A stretch of 53,210 nt of DNA from an uncultured Paludibacter sp. (GCA_937927845.1 CALFXE010000131.1:1-53210); one strand, 5' to 3'; positions 17,471 to 27,014 are shown, numbered from the stretch's first letter. Notes: a model not told the origin generated them from the sequence alone. Numbers and translations: made by a program.

Positions 17471-18934
17471 AAGGGTATCAATCAAGAGGATGAAGATGAT
17501 TTGTTGGCAGCCTTTATTGGAGATGAGTGCGTAGGATTATGTTCACCTGTTTATGTGCCTGAACACAATGCTTATTTCACATTCTTTACGGTGTATGGCA
17601 ATAGCGAGCATGCAGGTCAAGCCCTTACACTGAAAATCTGGGATGCAAGCACCGGCAATGTTTATCCTGAAGTGGAAACACGTCTGCGCGGTAGTCTGCA
17701 AAATTTGAAATTTGCTGCTAATGCCATTCACGGTGATAGCGATAATCCTACAATTCACAATGCGTTGGATGTAGTACAGCAAACCATAGAATTAGGTAAT
17801 GGTTGGAACTGGGTATCATTCAATGTTTTGGGTGTTGAACCTCCTTTGTTCAATCAGGTATTAGACCATGTCGGAAATGCAGGTAAACTGCTGAAATCGC
17901 AGTCTGATGGCTACATACAACGAGCTACTTCATGGGTTGGCGACAGCTTTATGCTCAAAGCAAATCAAATGTACCTGCTCCAAACTAATACGGAACATAG
18001 CTTACATGTGAAAGGCGAACCGATAAAACCGGCAAGTTCACCTATTACGTTGGCAGCTAATGGTTGGACATGGATAGGATACACACCACAATTTACGCTA
18101 CCGATTAATAGTGCGTTGGCAGGACTTAATCCGCAAGTGGGCGATCAGATCAAAGGACATACAGCTTATCGCACGTATATGGGATCGAGTGGTTGGCTTG
18201 GAAATATGAACTACATGCGTCCGGGCGAAGGATATATGTATTATTCCAAGAATGGTAGTCCGCAAACATTCTATTATCCAAGTGCCACAAGTCAGTATTA
18301 CAAGGTAAAAAGACAAGAAGTTCCTGAAGTAGACAAATATTGGAGTACTAATATTTATAAATATTCGGATAATATGACCATTACAGGATATGTGGAAATT
18401 AATGGAGCTGCAGTACAAAGTGACCAGATTGAGATAGGAGCATTCGTAGGCGATGAATGTCGCGGAAGCATCATGCTTAAGAACTATGACAATCAAGCAG
18501 ATTTACCGCACCCATATTTGGCGTTCTTGATGATTTATGGTGATAGCAATCAGGAGATACATTTCAGGGTATACTCACATGAAGATGGTAAAGAATATCC
18601 GGTTCAGAATGATCCTATTACATATGTTACAAACCAAACACTTGGTAATCCAGAAGATCCATATAGATTTATACTCGATAATTTAAGTGGTATAGATGCA
18701 TCGAAAAATATGATGGAAATCTATCCGAACCCTGTACGCAATATCTTGCATATCAATCATAGTTACAGTAAGATAGATGTAGCGGAAATAACAGATTTAA
18801 GTGGTCATATTCTCTTCAGAGAAGTTGATTTCGACAAAAACAGAATCAATGTTTCTTCATTCCCGAATGGTATGTATCTATTCAAAATAATTGTAAACGA
18901 CGAAAGCCATGTGTATAAGTTTATGAAGAAATAA
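17465..18934 (+). pseudogene. 5'-truncated T9SS-secreted surface protein with C-terminal sorting domain
   Basis: About 485 codons with no signal peptide and no proper start; the open frame runs into the helicase remnant near 17465. Two copies of an immunoglobulin-like module (LAAFIGDECVGLCSPVYVP near the start, IEIGAFVGDECRGSIMLKNY near residue 310 of the fragment) flank a central region with repeated NGWNWVSFN / NGWTWIGYT motifs. The last 75 residues are a type A T9SS sorting domain (IYPNPVRNILHINHSY, ending FPNGMYLFKIIVNDESHVYK). The parent protein would be exported across the outer membrane by the type IX system. Without the N-terminus this copy cannot be secreted. Codons remain open, so the truncation may be recent. 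Confidence 0.75.
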
Positions 18935-18965
18935 ACTGAAAAGCAGATATCAAGGTTAAACTTTA

Positions 18966-19015
18966 AAACTATCCCGCAATTAATGATGATAATGTCATTG
19001 ATTGTGGGATAGTTT
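18966..19015. terminator. Bidirectional-looking terminator hairpin
   Basis: A long inverted repeat AAACTATCCCGCAATTAATGA / TCATTGATTGTGGGATAGTTT with a short loop, flanked by A and T runs. It separates the T9SS fragment from the convergent 1612-residue helicase gene and can serve both. Confidence 0.8.
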
Positions 19016-19073
19016 GGTTGATTTATCATGATAAAAGCATATAATAACCTTGCCGGTAAATCTTGTCTGTATG

Positions 19074-22000
19074 TTAATTCCGGAACTTGGTTGATTCAAA
19101 CCAAACTTCCGGTAAAATAATCTTAAATTCACGTTCGAATTCTTCCTTTTTCCAATAAACGATAAAATTTATTTTACACTCTTTGATGTCATAGCCTAAC
19201 GAGTGCATCTCCTCAATTTTTGAAAGAAACTGACGGGAGAATTTTAGAACAGATTGTCCGTTTTGGTTCAGACATTCGTCATCTTTGATAGTTAATTTAT
19301 CGCCACTTTGCAATTTAGAAATTATACTTTGCCGGTTTATAAAATAATCTAACCAGACATCTTTATGATTCAAGTGAATTAATATTTCAGTTGGAGATTC
19401 ATATTCTTCACTATCAGTGTGTTTTATCATATTTTCAACAGGCTTGATTTTGCTGAAAATATTTTGGTTTGTATGTATTGATAGATTGTTTTTTGCTCGT
19501 GTCATTGCTACGTAAATCAGCCGTTTTTCTGCATCTGACATATGATTGGCATTATCGAGCAATAGAAAAATATTATCAAACTCCTTTCCTTTAGCCTTAT
19601 GAATAGTTGAAACGAATATTGTTTCTCCCGTTTCGTTATAAAAATCTTCTAATTTCGATTCTTTTATATATACATCAAAATCTGATTTGTACTTCTTATT
19701 TCTATTTGTTGCTTCAAAATTTTGAATTAAATTAATACAAATCTCCAATTTATTGCTGTGCTGAAAGGAAATTCTAAGTTTCTTTTTTGCCTCTTCCCAA
19801 ACATCATCATTGATAACATAATCACTTTCTTTCAAATTTAAAAAATCTAAAAAACTTCTTATTTCAATCAGATTATAAAGGCTGAAACCATCATTACTCT
19901 GAATGAGTTTAGCTGATATTTTGTTTTTTATCAGCAATCCGCTTATTTGTAAAGCTTCTTCATTTGTTCTTGTCAACACACAGGTAGTGCCTGTTAAATC
20001 TGACTGTAAAATATTGGATACTAATGGTGTAATTAGGTTTTTTTCAGTATACTGTGCTAAACTAATTTGACCATTGTATTTTTGGACGGCAAGTACCGGA
20101 GTGTGTTTTAATCTGTTGTGAATATGACTGACAAATTGATTTGTAAACTCGACTAAATTGTTTTTACTGCGATAATTTTCAACTAATTCATATTTTATCG
20201 AATTTTTAGATTGAAGAATTTGAGTTAAGTATTTTGAATCTGCTCCTCGAAATTCAAAAATATTCTGATCGTCATCACCAACTGCTATAACTCGCATTTC
20301 CTCATTTTTCTCAATCAAAGCCATTATAAGATTGAATTCATCCTTGTTAATGTCTTGTGCCTCATCAATTACCAAAACCGTTTTAGTCATACGATTTGTT
20401 TCAACATCACCACTTATTATTTTCTCAACAGTATTTTTAATGATAGTATCCGACTTGTCTAAATTACCGACTTTACCCAACAAATCGAAACAAAATGTAT
20501 GAAAAGTCTTTATGTTGACAAAAGATGCAGCATTCCCGATAAGACTATATAATCTTTTTTTGAACTCTGTAACCGCTGCACGTGAGAAAGTTAGCATCAG
20601 AAGCTGTTCGTGTTTCACATCTTCCATTAAAAGCAACGAAGCTAATTTATGCACCAACACTCGTGTCTTCCCACTTCCGGGTCCTGCAGCAACTACAATA
20701 TATTTCGATTCATTATCATTGATTATTTTCAATTGTGTAGGTGATAACTCTCCAAATAGTTTTTTAAATTTGGCAGGTGTCATTCTTAATTTTAGCTCGT
20801 TAGCTTTACTTCCGGGAAAATATTTATTCAGGAAAGAACTGTAGTTCAACTTAAAATAATCTTCTGCAAACTGTAATGCATCGCGATAATCTTCAATCAT
20901 TTTACGTGCATATTCACCTACAATATGTATTTGTTGTACTTTATTCTCGTAGAAAAGATTGAGTTTTTCGTAATCATCTTTGGTGTAACGTTTATTGGTG
21001 TTCTGCTCAAGCCTCTCAATATTTAGGCGATTATATACAACTAAAAAGCCACCTTCAATTTTCACAGCTTCTATCCTCGATAAATAAAACAAAGAATCTT
21101 CAATATCATCAAGCGAAATATTTTGTTTGAATAAAGATAAACTTGTCTCATAAGCCACTTTTAATTCGAGAATGGAGAACTCTAATAATGCTTCATCCTT
21201 ATCTTTTTCTGTATCAGATGTATAAAGATTGCTTTTGTCATAAAGATATTCAATAATGAAACGCGATAACTCATGTCGTTTTTCAATTTTTGTTTGTAAA
21301 GTATCTTTTGATTGAAGATAAATCGCAGCAAAATAATTTTTGGAATAATCAAGATTTTGTCTTTTTAACCAGTTTTTTATCGACCAATAATTTAAAATTG
21401 TTTTAATTTTATTGATCCCGACATCAGCAGAAATATTTAACTCAACAGTTTCGTTAAGTTCTTTAATCTGAAATGTCTTTTCTTGCTCCTCAAATAGTGG
21501 GAAAAGAGCTTTTTCAATTTTATTGTATGTCTCGACTATATTTAGCGAACGGTTTTTGTTTTCTGATTTTCTGATATATGCTGTTAAATCTTTCGCATCT
21601 GCCAAAATTTTTTCTTCACGTAAAAGGTTTATTATTTCGATTACATCTTCACGCACAATCCCTAAATGATCGCTGATATAGTCAACTCTCGTTTCGGCAA
21701 TATCATCATTATCTTGCTTTCTACTTTTGCTCGAAAAAAGTTTTTTAATTATTCGTGAGCCGTAAGCTTTCTGTTTTTCCTCAAACTTTTCTGAAACATT
21801 GATTTTTTCAATAGCTTCCTGAGCATTTTTACATAAGATGCTATTTGCAAATACTCGAGGCATATTCTGTCCGCGCCTTATATATCCTGCATCTTCAAGT
21901 GCAGCTATCGCAGTAATAACCCTTGTTTCTATGTCTAAAACATTATCGTCCCATCCGGCTTTTCGTGCAATTTCAAGGGCTGAATTTGATACTGAGGATC

Positions 22001-23912
22001 TGAATTTTGTAACCTCTTTTATAGCCCTCCATACTTGCTGAATTTCTTTTATTGACAGTTTAGTCTGATTTAATAAAATGAAATGTTTACTTAAATCCTC
22101 TTCGTTGAAAAGTACATAGCAATCTGCTGTAATATTCTCATCGCGACCTGCTCGTCCTGCTTCTTGTATATAGTTTTCGAGTGAGTCTGATATTTCAAAG
22201 TGGACTACCATCCCCACGTCTTTTTTATCTACACCCATGCCAAAAGCTGATGTTGCCACCATTATCTGAACGTCTCCATTTATAAATTCATTCTGATTGG
22301 CAGATTTCTCCTGTACGTCCATTTTGCCATGATAAGGTTTGGCTTTAAAACCATCATTTGAAAGTCTCTCAGCTAACAAATACGCTTTTCGGGTTCGTGA
22401 AACATAAACTATGGTAGGACAATTGTTTTCGATAATCAAATCGCGCAACTTCTGATATTTTTCTTCTTCATCATTGTTTTCAAATACTTTGTATGTCAGG
22501 TTGGTACGCGATACTTTTGAAGTAAATAATTCCAGTTCTATCGATAATTTATCTTTGAAGTAAGCAATAATATCCTCTATTACTTTTTGTTTGGCAGTGG
22601 CAGTAAAACATGATACGGGTATGCTGTCTTGCAAATTCTTTTTCTTTTGAATATTTCTGATAAAGTCGCCAATATAAAAGTAATCAACTCTAAAATCATG
22701 TCCCCATGCCGAAAAGCAATGTGCTTCGTCAATTACAAAACGGGCAATTTTTCGACCTAAAATCAAATTCTCAATAGTTTTCGATCGAAGAGATTCCGGA
22801 GAAATATATAGCATAGATGCGGAACCATCAGCCACACGTTCAAAAGATTTAGCTTTCTCAATCGGATCTAATAGCCCATTAATAGTCACAGCCTGCGTTA
22901 TACCGTTTTTTTCAAGATTGTCGACTTGGTCTTTCATCAACGACTGAAGTGGTGAGATAACAACAGTTAACGCATTTGAATTTTCGCCTGCCATCAATGC
23001 CGGAACTTGAAAGGTAATTGATTTGCCGCCTCCGGTAGGGAAAACAGCAAGTAAAGATTTATTGTTGATTGCAGCTTGAACAGCCTTTGCCTGAAGATTT
23101 TCGCCTCCGAAAGTGCGATAGGCATCGAATCCGAAAAAGTGCTTTAACCCTTTGTGAATATCTAATGAGTTATTGCAATATGCACAACCTGTTACACAAG
23201 GCTTATTGCGAAGTTTCAATATCAACTGTTCAACATCAGGATATTTTCTTAAAACCCAAGGTGGAGTTATAGAATGGATCTTTTTATATTGAACAAACGA
23301 ATTTATCAGCGAGAGACAATAAGCAAGCTCAATAGGCTGTTCGGTTATTAATTTCGATAAATTGACATTTGCACATATCTCATTTGCAAATCTTTTGTTG
23401 ATAAGACTTTCGACTAAACTGTTGAGTCGAGGTATAAATGACAGGTATTTAAAGAAACCTTTAAACTCACGTTTGTCGTGCAATAAATAATAATATATAT
23501 GTTGTAAGTCGCTATCAATCAGATTAAACGAAGATATTTCATCGTAGAATAAATCTTTTGCTTTAATAGCATCATTCAGAGGGTTGTTGACCTCATCCGT
23601 TTGCAGTTTATCATCTTTTACAAGTGCATGATATGGCTTGGTAGGAAACAGCAAAGGGGATAAAAACAAAGTATCGATAGCTGTTTTAATACCGGCATCA
23701 TACAGCGTTTTGCCAATATATTTCAGGTCGTGGTGAATAATATTATGACCGCATACATATTCAGAACCATTGATAAACTGGACCAAATCAGTGACAGATC
23801 CTTTATGGAAGATATTCCCATCACTTTTAATACAACCTATATCTAATATTTTCCCACCTTTAGGATCTATCTCGGTATCCAGAAAAGCGATAGTACGTGT
23901 GTTATTGTTCAA
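19074..23912 (-). CDS. DEDDh exonuclease - RecQ helicase - UvrD/Rep-like helicase fusion
   Basis: A 1612-residue protein. Residues about 5-125 form a DEDDh exonuclease: TIAFLDTEI (D12, E14), CGHNIIHHD, and a YHALVKDD...NPLNDA pair. About 265-640 is a RecQ core: VFPTGGGKSITFQVP (Walker A), VIDEAHCFSAWGHDFR, SAFGMGVDKKDVGMVVHFEI and YIQEAGRAGRDE. A middle region of about 430 residues has a winged-helix/HRDC-like look. About 1070-1480 is a UvrD/Rep helicase: VVAAGPGSGKTRVLVHKLA, VLVIDEAQDIN, VGDDDQNIFEFRG, STIHKAKGKEFDN and YVAMTRAKNNL. All key motifs look intact. It could unwind and degrade DNA in repair or phage defence. The start is TTG at 23912, chosen because it is the first codon of the exonuclease fold. 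It is divergent from the RNA ligase gene. Confidence 0.85.
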   Translation of the reverse strand: MNNNTRTIAFLDTEIDPKGGKILDIGCIKSDGNIFHKGSVTDLVQFINGSEYVCGHNIIHHDLKYIGKTLYDAGIKTAIDTLFLSPLLFPTKPYHALVKDDKLQTDEVNNPLNDAIKAKDLFYDEISSFNLIDSDLQHIYYYLLHDKREFKGFFKYLSFIPRLNSLVESLINKRFANEICANVNLSKLITEQPIELAYCLSLINSFVQYKKIHSITPPWVLRKYPDVEQLILKLRNKPCVTGCAYCNNSLDIHKGLKHFFGFDAYRTFGGENLQAKAVQAAINNKSLLAVFPTGGGKSITFQVPALMAGENSNALTVVISPLQSLMKDQVDNLEKNGITQAVTINGLLDPIEKAKSFERVADGSASMLYISPESLRSKTIENLILGRKIARFVIDEAHCFSAWGHDFRVDYFYIGDFIRNIQKKKNLQDSIPVSCFTATAKQKVIEDIIAYFKDKLSIELELFTSKVSRTNLTYKVFENNDEEEKYQKLRDLIIENNCPTIVYVSRTRKAYLLAERLSNDGFKAKPYHGKMDVQEKSANQNEFINGDVQIMVATSAFGMGVDKKDVGMVVHFEISDSLENYIQEAGRAGRDENITADCYVLFNEEDLSKHFILLNQTKLSIKEIQQVWRAIKEVTKFRSSVSNSALEIARKAGWDDNVLDIETRVITAIAALEDAGYIRRGQNMPRVFANSILCKNAQEAIEKINVSEKFEEKQKAYGSRIIKKLFSSKSRKQDNDDIAETRVDYISDHLGIVREDVIEIINLLREEKILADAKDLTAYIRKSENKNRSLNIVETYNKIEKALFPLFEEQEKTFQIKELNETVELNISADVGINKIKTILNYWSIKNWLKRQNLDYSKNYFAAIYLQSKDTLQTKIEKRHELSRFIIEYLYDKSNLYTSDTEKDKDEALLEFSILELKVAYETSLSLFKQNISLDDIEDSLFYLSRIEAVKIEGGFLVVYNRLNIERLEQNTNKRYTKDDYEKLNLFYENKVQQIHIVGEYARKMIEDYRDALQFAEDYFKLNYSSFLNKYFPGSKANELKLRMTPAKFKKLFGELSPTQLKIINDNESKYIVVAAGPGSGKTRVLVHKLASLLLMEDVKHEQLLMLTFSRAAVTEFKKRLYSLIGNAASFVNIKTFHTFCFDLLGKVGNLDKSDTIIKNTVEKIISGDVETNRMTKTVLVIDEAQDINKDEFNLIMALIEKNEEMRVIAVGDDDQNIFEFRGADSKYLTQILQSKNSIKYELVENYRSKNNLVEFTNQFVSHIHNRLKHTPVLAVQKYNGQISLAQYTEKNLITPLVSNILQSDLTGTTCVLTRTNEEALQISGLLIKNKISAKLIQSNDGFSLYNLIEIRSFLDFLNLKESDYVINDDVWEEAKKKLRISFQHSNKLEICINLIQNFEATNRNKKYKSDFDVYIKESKLEDFYNETGETIFVSTIHKAKGKEFDNIFLLLDNANHMSDAEKRLIYVAMTRAKNNLSIHTNQNIFSKIKPVENMIKHTDSEEYESPTEILIHLNHKDVWLDYFINRQSIISKLQSGDKLTIKDDECLNQNGQSVLKFSRQFLSKIEEMHSLGYDIKECKINFIVYWKKEEFEREFKIILPEVWFESTKFRN

Positions 23913-24006
23913 TTTTCAAACTTTTTTCTCTATCACTTGCAAGATTTACTGTTATCATGCTTATATGTTAGTATGATAATGTAAATCAGTTAATTAAAAA
24001 ACATCG

Positions 24007-24014
24007 CAAATATA
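24007..24014 (-). promoter_or_regulatory. -7 box for the exonuclease-helicase gene
   Basis: On the reverse strand TATATTTG matches TAnnTTTG, about 95 bp upstream of the TTG start. No clear -33 TTTG was seen. Confidence 0.5.
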
Positions 24015-24105
24015 ATGAAATTTGTTTAACACAGAAAGGGATATAGAGTAAATCAGGTTGAAACTTTTATTATCGAAATATTTTCATACATTAACAAAAA
24101 TTACA

Positions 24106-24113
24106 TATCTTTG
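24106..24113 (+). promoter_or_regulatory. -7 box for the RNA ligase gene
   Basis: TATCTTTG matches TAnnTTTG and lies about 220 bp before the ligase start, implying a long untranslated leader. Together with the divergent box at 24007-24014 it defines a shared control region between the helicase and ligase genes. Confidence 0.55.
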
Positions 24114-24332
24114 TCGCCGAAAAGTTTGAAAGTTTGTAACCTTAGCTAACGAATTGAATAGACTTACCACCTTTCTTTTCAAATTACATTTCCTTCAAAC
24201 AGATTTAGAACGGACCCGTTTTATTTTTTTTGATGCAAGATAAAACCGACATTATTCGCAAACGCCTTTCGTTGTGAAATGTTCCGTCATATCTATAAGT
24301 TTAATTTATTAACATTTAATACATAAGTGATT
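24114..24332 (+). other. Long 5' leader of the RNA ligase gene
   Basis: Together with the upstream part the gap 23913-24332 is about 420 bases without a gene. The leader portion holds no ORF with convincing features. A short hairpin AACG-GACC-CGTT near 24210 is followed by a T-rich run, which resembles a weak intrinsic terminator and hence possible attenuation. No known riboswitch was recognised. Confidence 0.35.
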
Positions 24333-25355
24333 ATGTTAGAATTTATGAAGTATAATTCCATAGAAAATACTTATAATAAGGATTTTATGGATAAAATTAA
24401 ATTGGAAGGATTGGATTCTTTACAATATGCAGTGCAAGAAAAAGTGCACGGAGCTAACTGTTGTCTTATTACTGATGGGCAAGCAGTATATTTTGCTAAA
24501 CGGTCCGGCTTAGTTGAGGTCGGAGAAGTGTTTTATGATTACGAGGAACTGCTCGAAAGGTATAAAGACAGAGCTATCAGGATGTATCGTCGAATAAAAG
24601 AAAAATATGCGGATACAATAAGTATATCAGTATTTGGCGAAATGTTTGGAGGAAAATATCCGCATCCGGATGTAAAGAATGATTCGAAAGTAGTGTGTAT
24701 TCAAAAGGGAGTGTTTTATTGTCCCAATCACGAATTTTATGCGTTCGATATCTGCATTCAAAATTCAGAAGGGCGGAAATACCTGGCGGTTTACGAAATG
24801 AACAGCTTTTTCGAAAGCGAGAGTTTCTTCTATGCAAAAACATTGATTCAGGGAACCTTGGAAGAGTGTTTGTCGTATCCAAATGCTTTTCAGAGTGTGA
24901 TTTCCGATTGGTTGGGTTTACCGCCTATTGAAGATAATATCTGCGAGGGAGTTGTAATCCGACCTGTCGAACCCATTTATTTCAGAAACGGCTCCCGTTT
25001 GTTGTTGAAAAACAAGAATAGTAGATTTGCTGAAAAGAAGTCAATAAAGAAGAGGCAGCCGACTTTATTTGTAGAACCGACTTATAGTGAGGATTTGAAC
25101 AAGTTACTTCCGATAATCGAAAGTTATGTAACGGAGAATAGGTTGGATAATGTTGTTAGCAAAATTGGTAATGTTTCCGTTCCTAAAGATTTTGGGAAGC
25201 TGATAGGTTTGTTAAGCAAAGATATTTTGGATGATTTTCTGAAGGAATATTCGAGTGATTATGCTCTTTTGGAAAAAAGCGAGCAGAAAATTTCAAACCG
25301 ACATATCAACAAGCTGGCAACAGAACTTATAAAAAAAGTTTACATGCATTTATAA
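24333..25355 (+). CDS. T4 Rnl2-type RNA ligase
   Basis: A 340-residue ATP-dependent RNA ligase resembling T4 Rnl2 along its whole length. The nucleotidyltransferase motifs are: I EKVHGAN with nucleophile K37, Ia AKRSG, III VFGEMFGG, IIIa FYAFDI, IV EGVVIRP, V LLLKNKNSRFAEKK. The C-terminal helical domain carries NVVSKIG...PKDFGKLIGLLSKDIL, matching the Rnl2 C-terminal domain. It would seal nicks with 3'-OH and 5'-phosphate in double-stranded RNA. The ATG at 24333 (or one at 24345) fits the T4 start better than the GTG at 24327. No kinase/phosphatase end-healing partner is in the window. It lies opposite the exonuclease-helicase gene in a defence-like region; a role in repair of damaged tRNA is possible but unproven. 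Confidence 0.9.
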   Translation: MLEFMKYNSIENTYNKDFMDKIKLEGLDSLQYAVQEKVHGANCCLITDGQAVYFAKRSGLVEVGEVFYDYEELLERYKDRAIRMYRRIKEKYADTISISVFGEMFGGKYPHPDVKNDSKVVCIQKGVFYCPNHEFYAFDICIQNSEGRKYLAVYEMNSFFESESFFYAKTLIQGTLEECLSYPNAFQSVISDWLGLPPIEDNICEGVVIRPVEPIYFRNGSRLLLKNKNSRFAEKKSIKKRQPTLFVEPTYSEDLNKLLPIIESYVTENRLDNVVSKIGNVSVPKDFGKLIGLLSKDILDDFLKEYSSDYALLEKSEQKISNRHINKLATELIKKVYMHL

Positions 25356-25358
25356 TCG

Positions 25359-25395
25359 AATTGTCCTGTGGGTTCATTCCACAGGACAATTTATT
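25359..25395 (+). terminator. Terminator after the RNA ligase gene
   Basis: A perfect inverted repeat AATTGTCCTGTGG / CCACAGGACAATT with a 7-base loop, directly after the ligase stop codon and followed by TTATT. Confidence 0.85.
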
Positions 25396-25413
25396 CATAT
25401 TGATTTACTGTCA

Positions 25414-25494
25414 ATTCACTACATATAGTGAATTTGCTTGTTTTATTTGAAATGTTACTGTAAATTTGCATTGAAATTACCATATATAGTGAAT
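25414..25494 (+). promoter_or_regulatory. HipB operator and promoter
   Basis: ATTCACTA-CATA-TAGTGAAT (25414-25433) is a perfect 8-bp inverted repeat, and the half site TAGTGAAT recurs at 25487-25494 right before the hipB ATG. Between them lie a possible -33 TTG (25438-25440) and the -7 box TAAATTTG (25461-25468). Binding of HipB to both sites would cover the promoter, as expected for autoregulation. Confidence 0.75.
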
Positions 25495-25495
25495 T

Positions 25496-25690
25496 ATGGA
25501 TTTAATAGAAATAGGAAAACAGATTCGTGAAAGACGCAAAGAATTGGGATTGGACCAATCGACATTGGCGACTTTAGCCAATGTAGGTATAAATGCACTC
25601 GGACGTTTAGAGCGGGGTACAGGCAATCCCCGATTTGATGTGCTACATAGTATAGCGAAAACGTTAGGACTTGATATTACAGTTAAATAA
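25496..25690 (+). CDS. hipB: HipB-like XRE antitoxin
   Basis: A 64-residue single-domain XRE protein (IGKQIRERRKELGLDQSTLA, then NVGINALGRLERGTGNPRFD). It is the DNA-binding subunit of a HipBST-type toxin-antitoxin operon, since a HipS-like gene follows at 8 bp and a HipT-like gene overlaps that one. It would repress its own promoter through the palindrome just upstream. In three-gene systems HipB is the DNA-binding and augmenting part while HipS neutralises the kinase (family knowledge). The gene looks intact. Confidence 0.85.
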   Translation: MDLIEIGKQIRERRKELGLDQSTLATLANVGINALGRLERGTGNPRFDVLHSIAKTLGLDITVK

Positions 25691-25698
25691 AAGTTATT

Positions 25699-26028
25699 AT
25701 GAGCAGAGCCGTAAAAGTTTATATAAAAGGAAAGTATGCCGGCATTTTGGAAGAGATAGATTCCGAACATTATTCTTTTCGTTATGACGATGTTTATTAC
25801 AATGATTCGGAAACACCTCCTGTATCATTGACTATGCCGAAAGACAAGCAGGAATATTTATCTCCTTTTCTGTTTCCGGTGTTTTTCAATATGACATCGG
25901 AAGGCGATAACCGCATAATTCAAGCAAGGAACCTGCGTATTGACGAAAAAGATGACTTCGGAATACTTTCAGCTACAGGGCATACCGATACAATTGGAGC
26001 CATAACAGTTATACCTATAGAAAAATGA
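25699..26028 (+). CDS. hipS: HipS-like antitoxin (HipA N-terminal subdomain as a separate protein)
   Basis: A 109-residue protein corresponding to the N-terminal subdomain 1 of HipA: VKVYIKGKYAGILEEIDSEH, then VSLTMPKDKQEYLSPFLFPV and FFNMTSEGDNRIIQARN, ending in GAITVIPIEK. In HipBST systems this subdomain is a free protein that blocks the kinase. It starts 8 bp after hipB and its stop overlaps the ATG of the HipT-like gene by 4 bases, so translation is coupled. It appears complete although its target toxin is broken. Confidence 0.8.
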   Translation: MSRAVKVYIKGKYAGILEEIDSEHYSFRYDDVYYNDSETPPVSLTMPKDKQEYLSPFLFPVFFNMTSEGDNRIIQARNLRIDEKDDFGILSATGHTDTIGAITVIPIEK

Positions 26029-26800
26029 CAGAAGAAAGAATGCATATCTGCCCTTCTCTTTTAACGGAGTGCAAAGTTGAAGAAGGATATTCAAAGAAAG
26101 CGTTAAAGATGCTTTTTGATGGGCAAATCGTGTCTGATAAATTGCCGTATGCACGGTTTGATGATAACGAAACCATTGATATCTTTACAGACAATAGTAA
26201 ACGTATCTCCGTATCCGGTGTTCAGATTAAATATTCGGTAGTTACAGACGGTGGTATTTTACGTTTAACAAAACCAAACGAACAAGGTGAATTTATTCTG
26301 AAACCGGTTCCCAATAATCTTCGCTATAAGGATTTTTGTCCGGCTAATGAACACTTGACGATGCAGATAGCTTCACAAGTGTACGGTATTCCGACTGCGC
26401 CCAATGGTTTATGTTTTTTCAAAGATGGTTCGTCGGCTTATTTTGTACGCCGGTTCGATATTCTCAACGGAAACAAACTACTGAAAGAAGATTTTGCTTC
26501 TTATTGAATACACTTATCCATGTAGATGATACTGTTTTTGCCTTAAACAAGGGTTTGTTTACTAAACCTAATCCGGAACACTTTGGAATAGAATGGTCTG
26601 TAGATGGAAAAACATTTAAAGCATTCGGTGAAAAAATAGGTCTACCAGAAAACATAATAAGCAGCAGATTGGATAAATTTTGTACAATACATGAATTGAC
26701 AGATAAACTGATTGATAATTCTTTTTTGTCGGAAGAGTTAAAAAAACGATACAAAATTATGTACAAATCAAGGATTAATAGTTATTTGTGTCTAATGTAA
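26025..26800 (+). pseudogene. hipT: HipT-like Ser/Thr kinase toxin with internal deletion of the catalytic core
   Basis: The N-terminal part reads normally for 160 codons (SGVQIKYSVV, GEFILKPVPN, NEHLTMQIASQVYGIPTAPN, AYFVRRFDILNGNKLLKEDF) and stops at TGA 26505-26507. The next frame continues from the same bases as LNTLIHVDDTVFALNKGLFT to a normal C-terminus (FLSEELKKRYKIMYKSRI). Intact relatives have about 60-80 more residues here, carrying the catalytic NxDxHxKN loop and the metal-binding aspartate just before the LLNT segment. Those are absent, so the kinase is dead. TTATTGAAT at the junction suggests deletion by short homology. Confidence 0.8.
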
Positions 26801-26897
26801 TTTTTTTCAAAGTGATTTTATTATTTAAAATTTTTTTCATTGCTTCGAGTGCCTTAAATTTGAACTTGTCGGAATTTCCTACAGGTTGAATTTTCAT

Positions 26898-27014
26898 TTA
26901 ATTCGCCTTCTTCAAAAATATGTTATCTAATTCGTATAAGTCTTTCACTACCACATCGATTTTTACTTGTTCTTCAGGAGAGTTGTATATTAAAAATTTA
27001 AGCTTTTTATTCAT
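26898..27014 (-). pseudogene. Remnant of a RhuM-like gene (N-terminal fragment)
   Basis: An open frame of 38 codons reading MNKKLKFLIYNSPEEQVKID and ending DNIFLKKAN. The first part resembles the start of RhuM-family proteins (IIYxTxDGxxKIDV), but the rest of the family (WLTQ... helix-turn-helix and beyond) is missing. It belongs to a 660-base gene-poor stretch (26801-27462) with decayed pieces between the hip and hsd modules. It could be a genuine small ORF, but resemblance and truncation favour a relic. Confidence 0.45.

Noticed and set aside
24114..24332. Riboswitch upstream of the RNA ligase
   Set aside because: Only a weak 4-bp hairpin is visible; no known aptamer consensus could be recognised.
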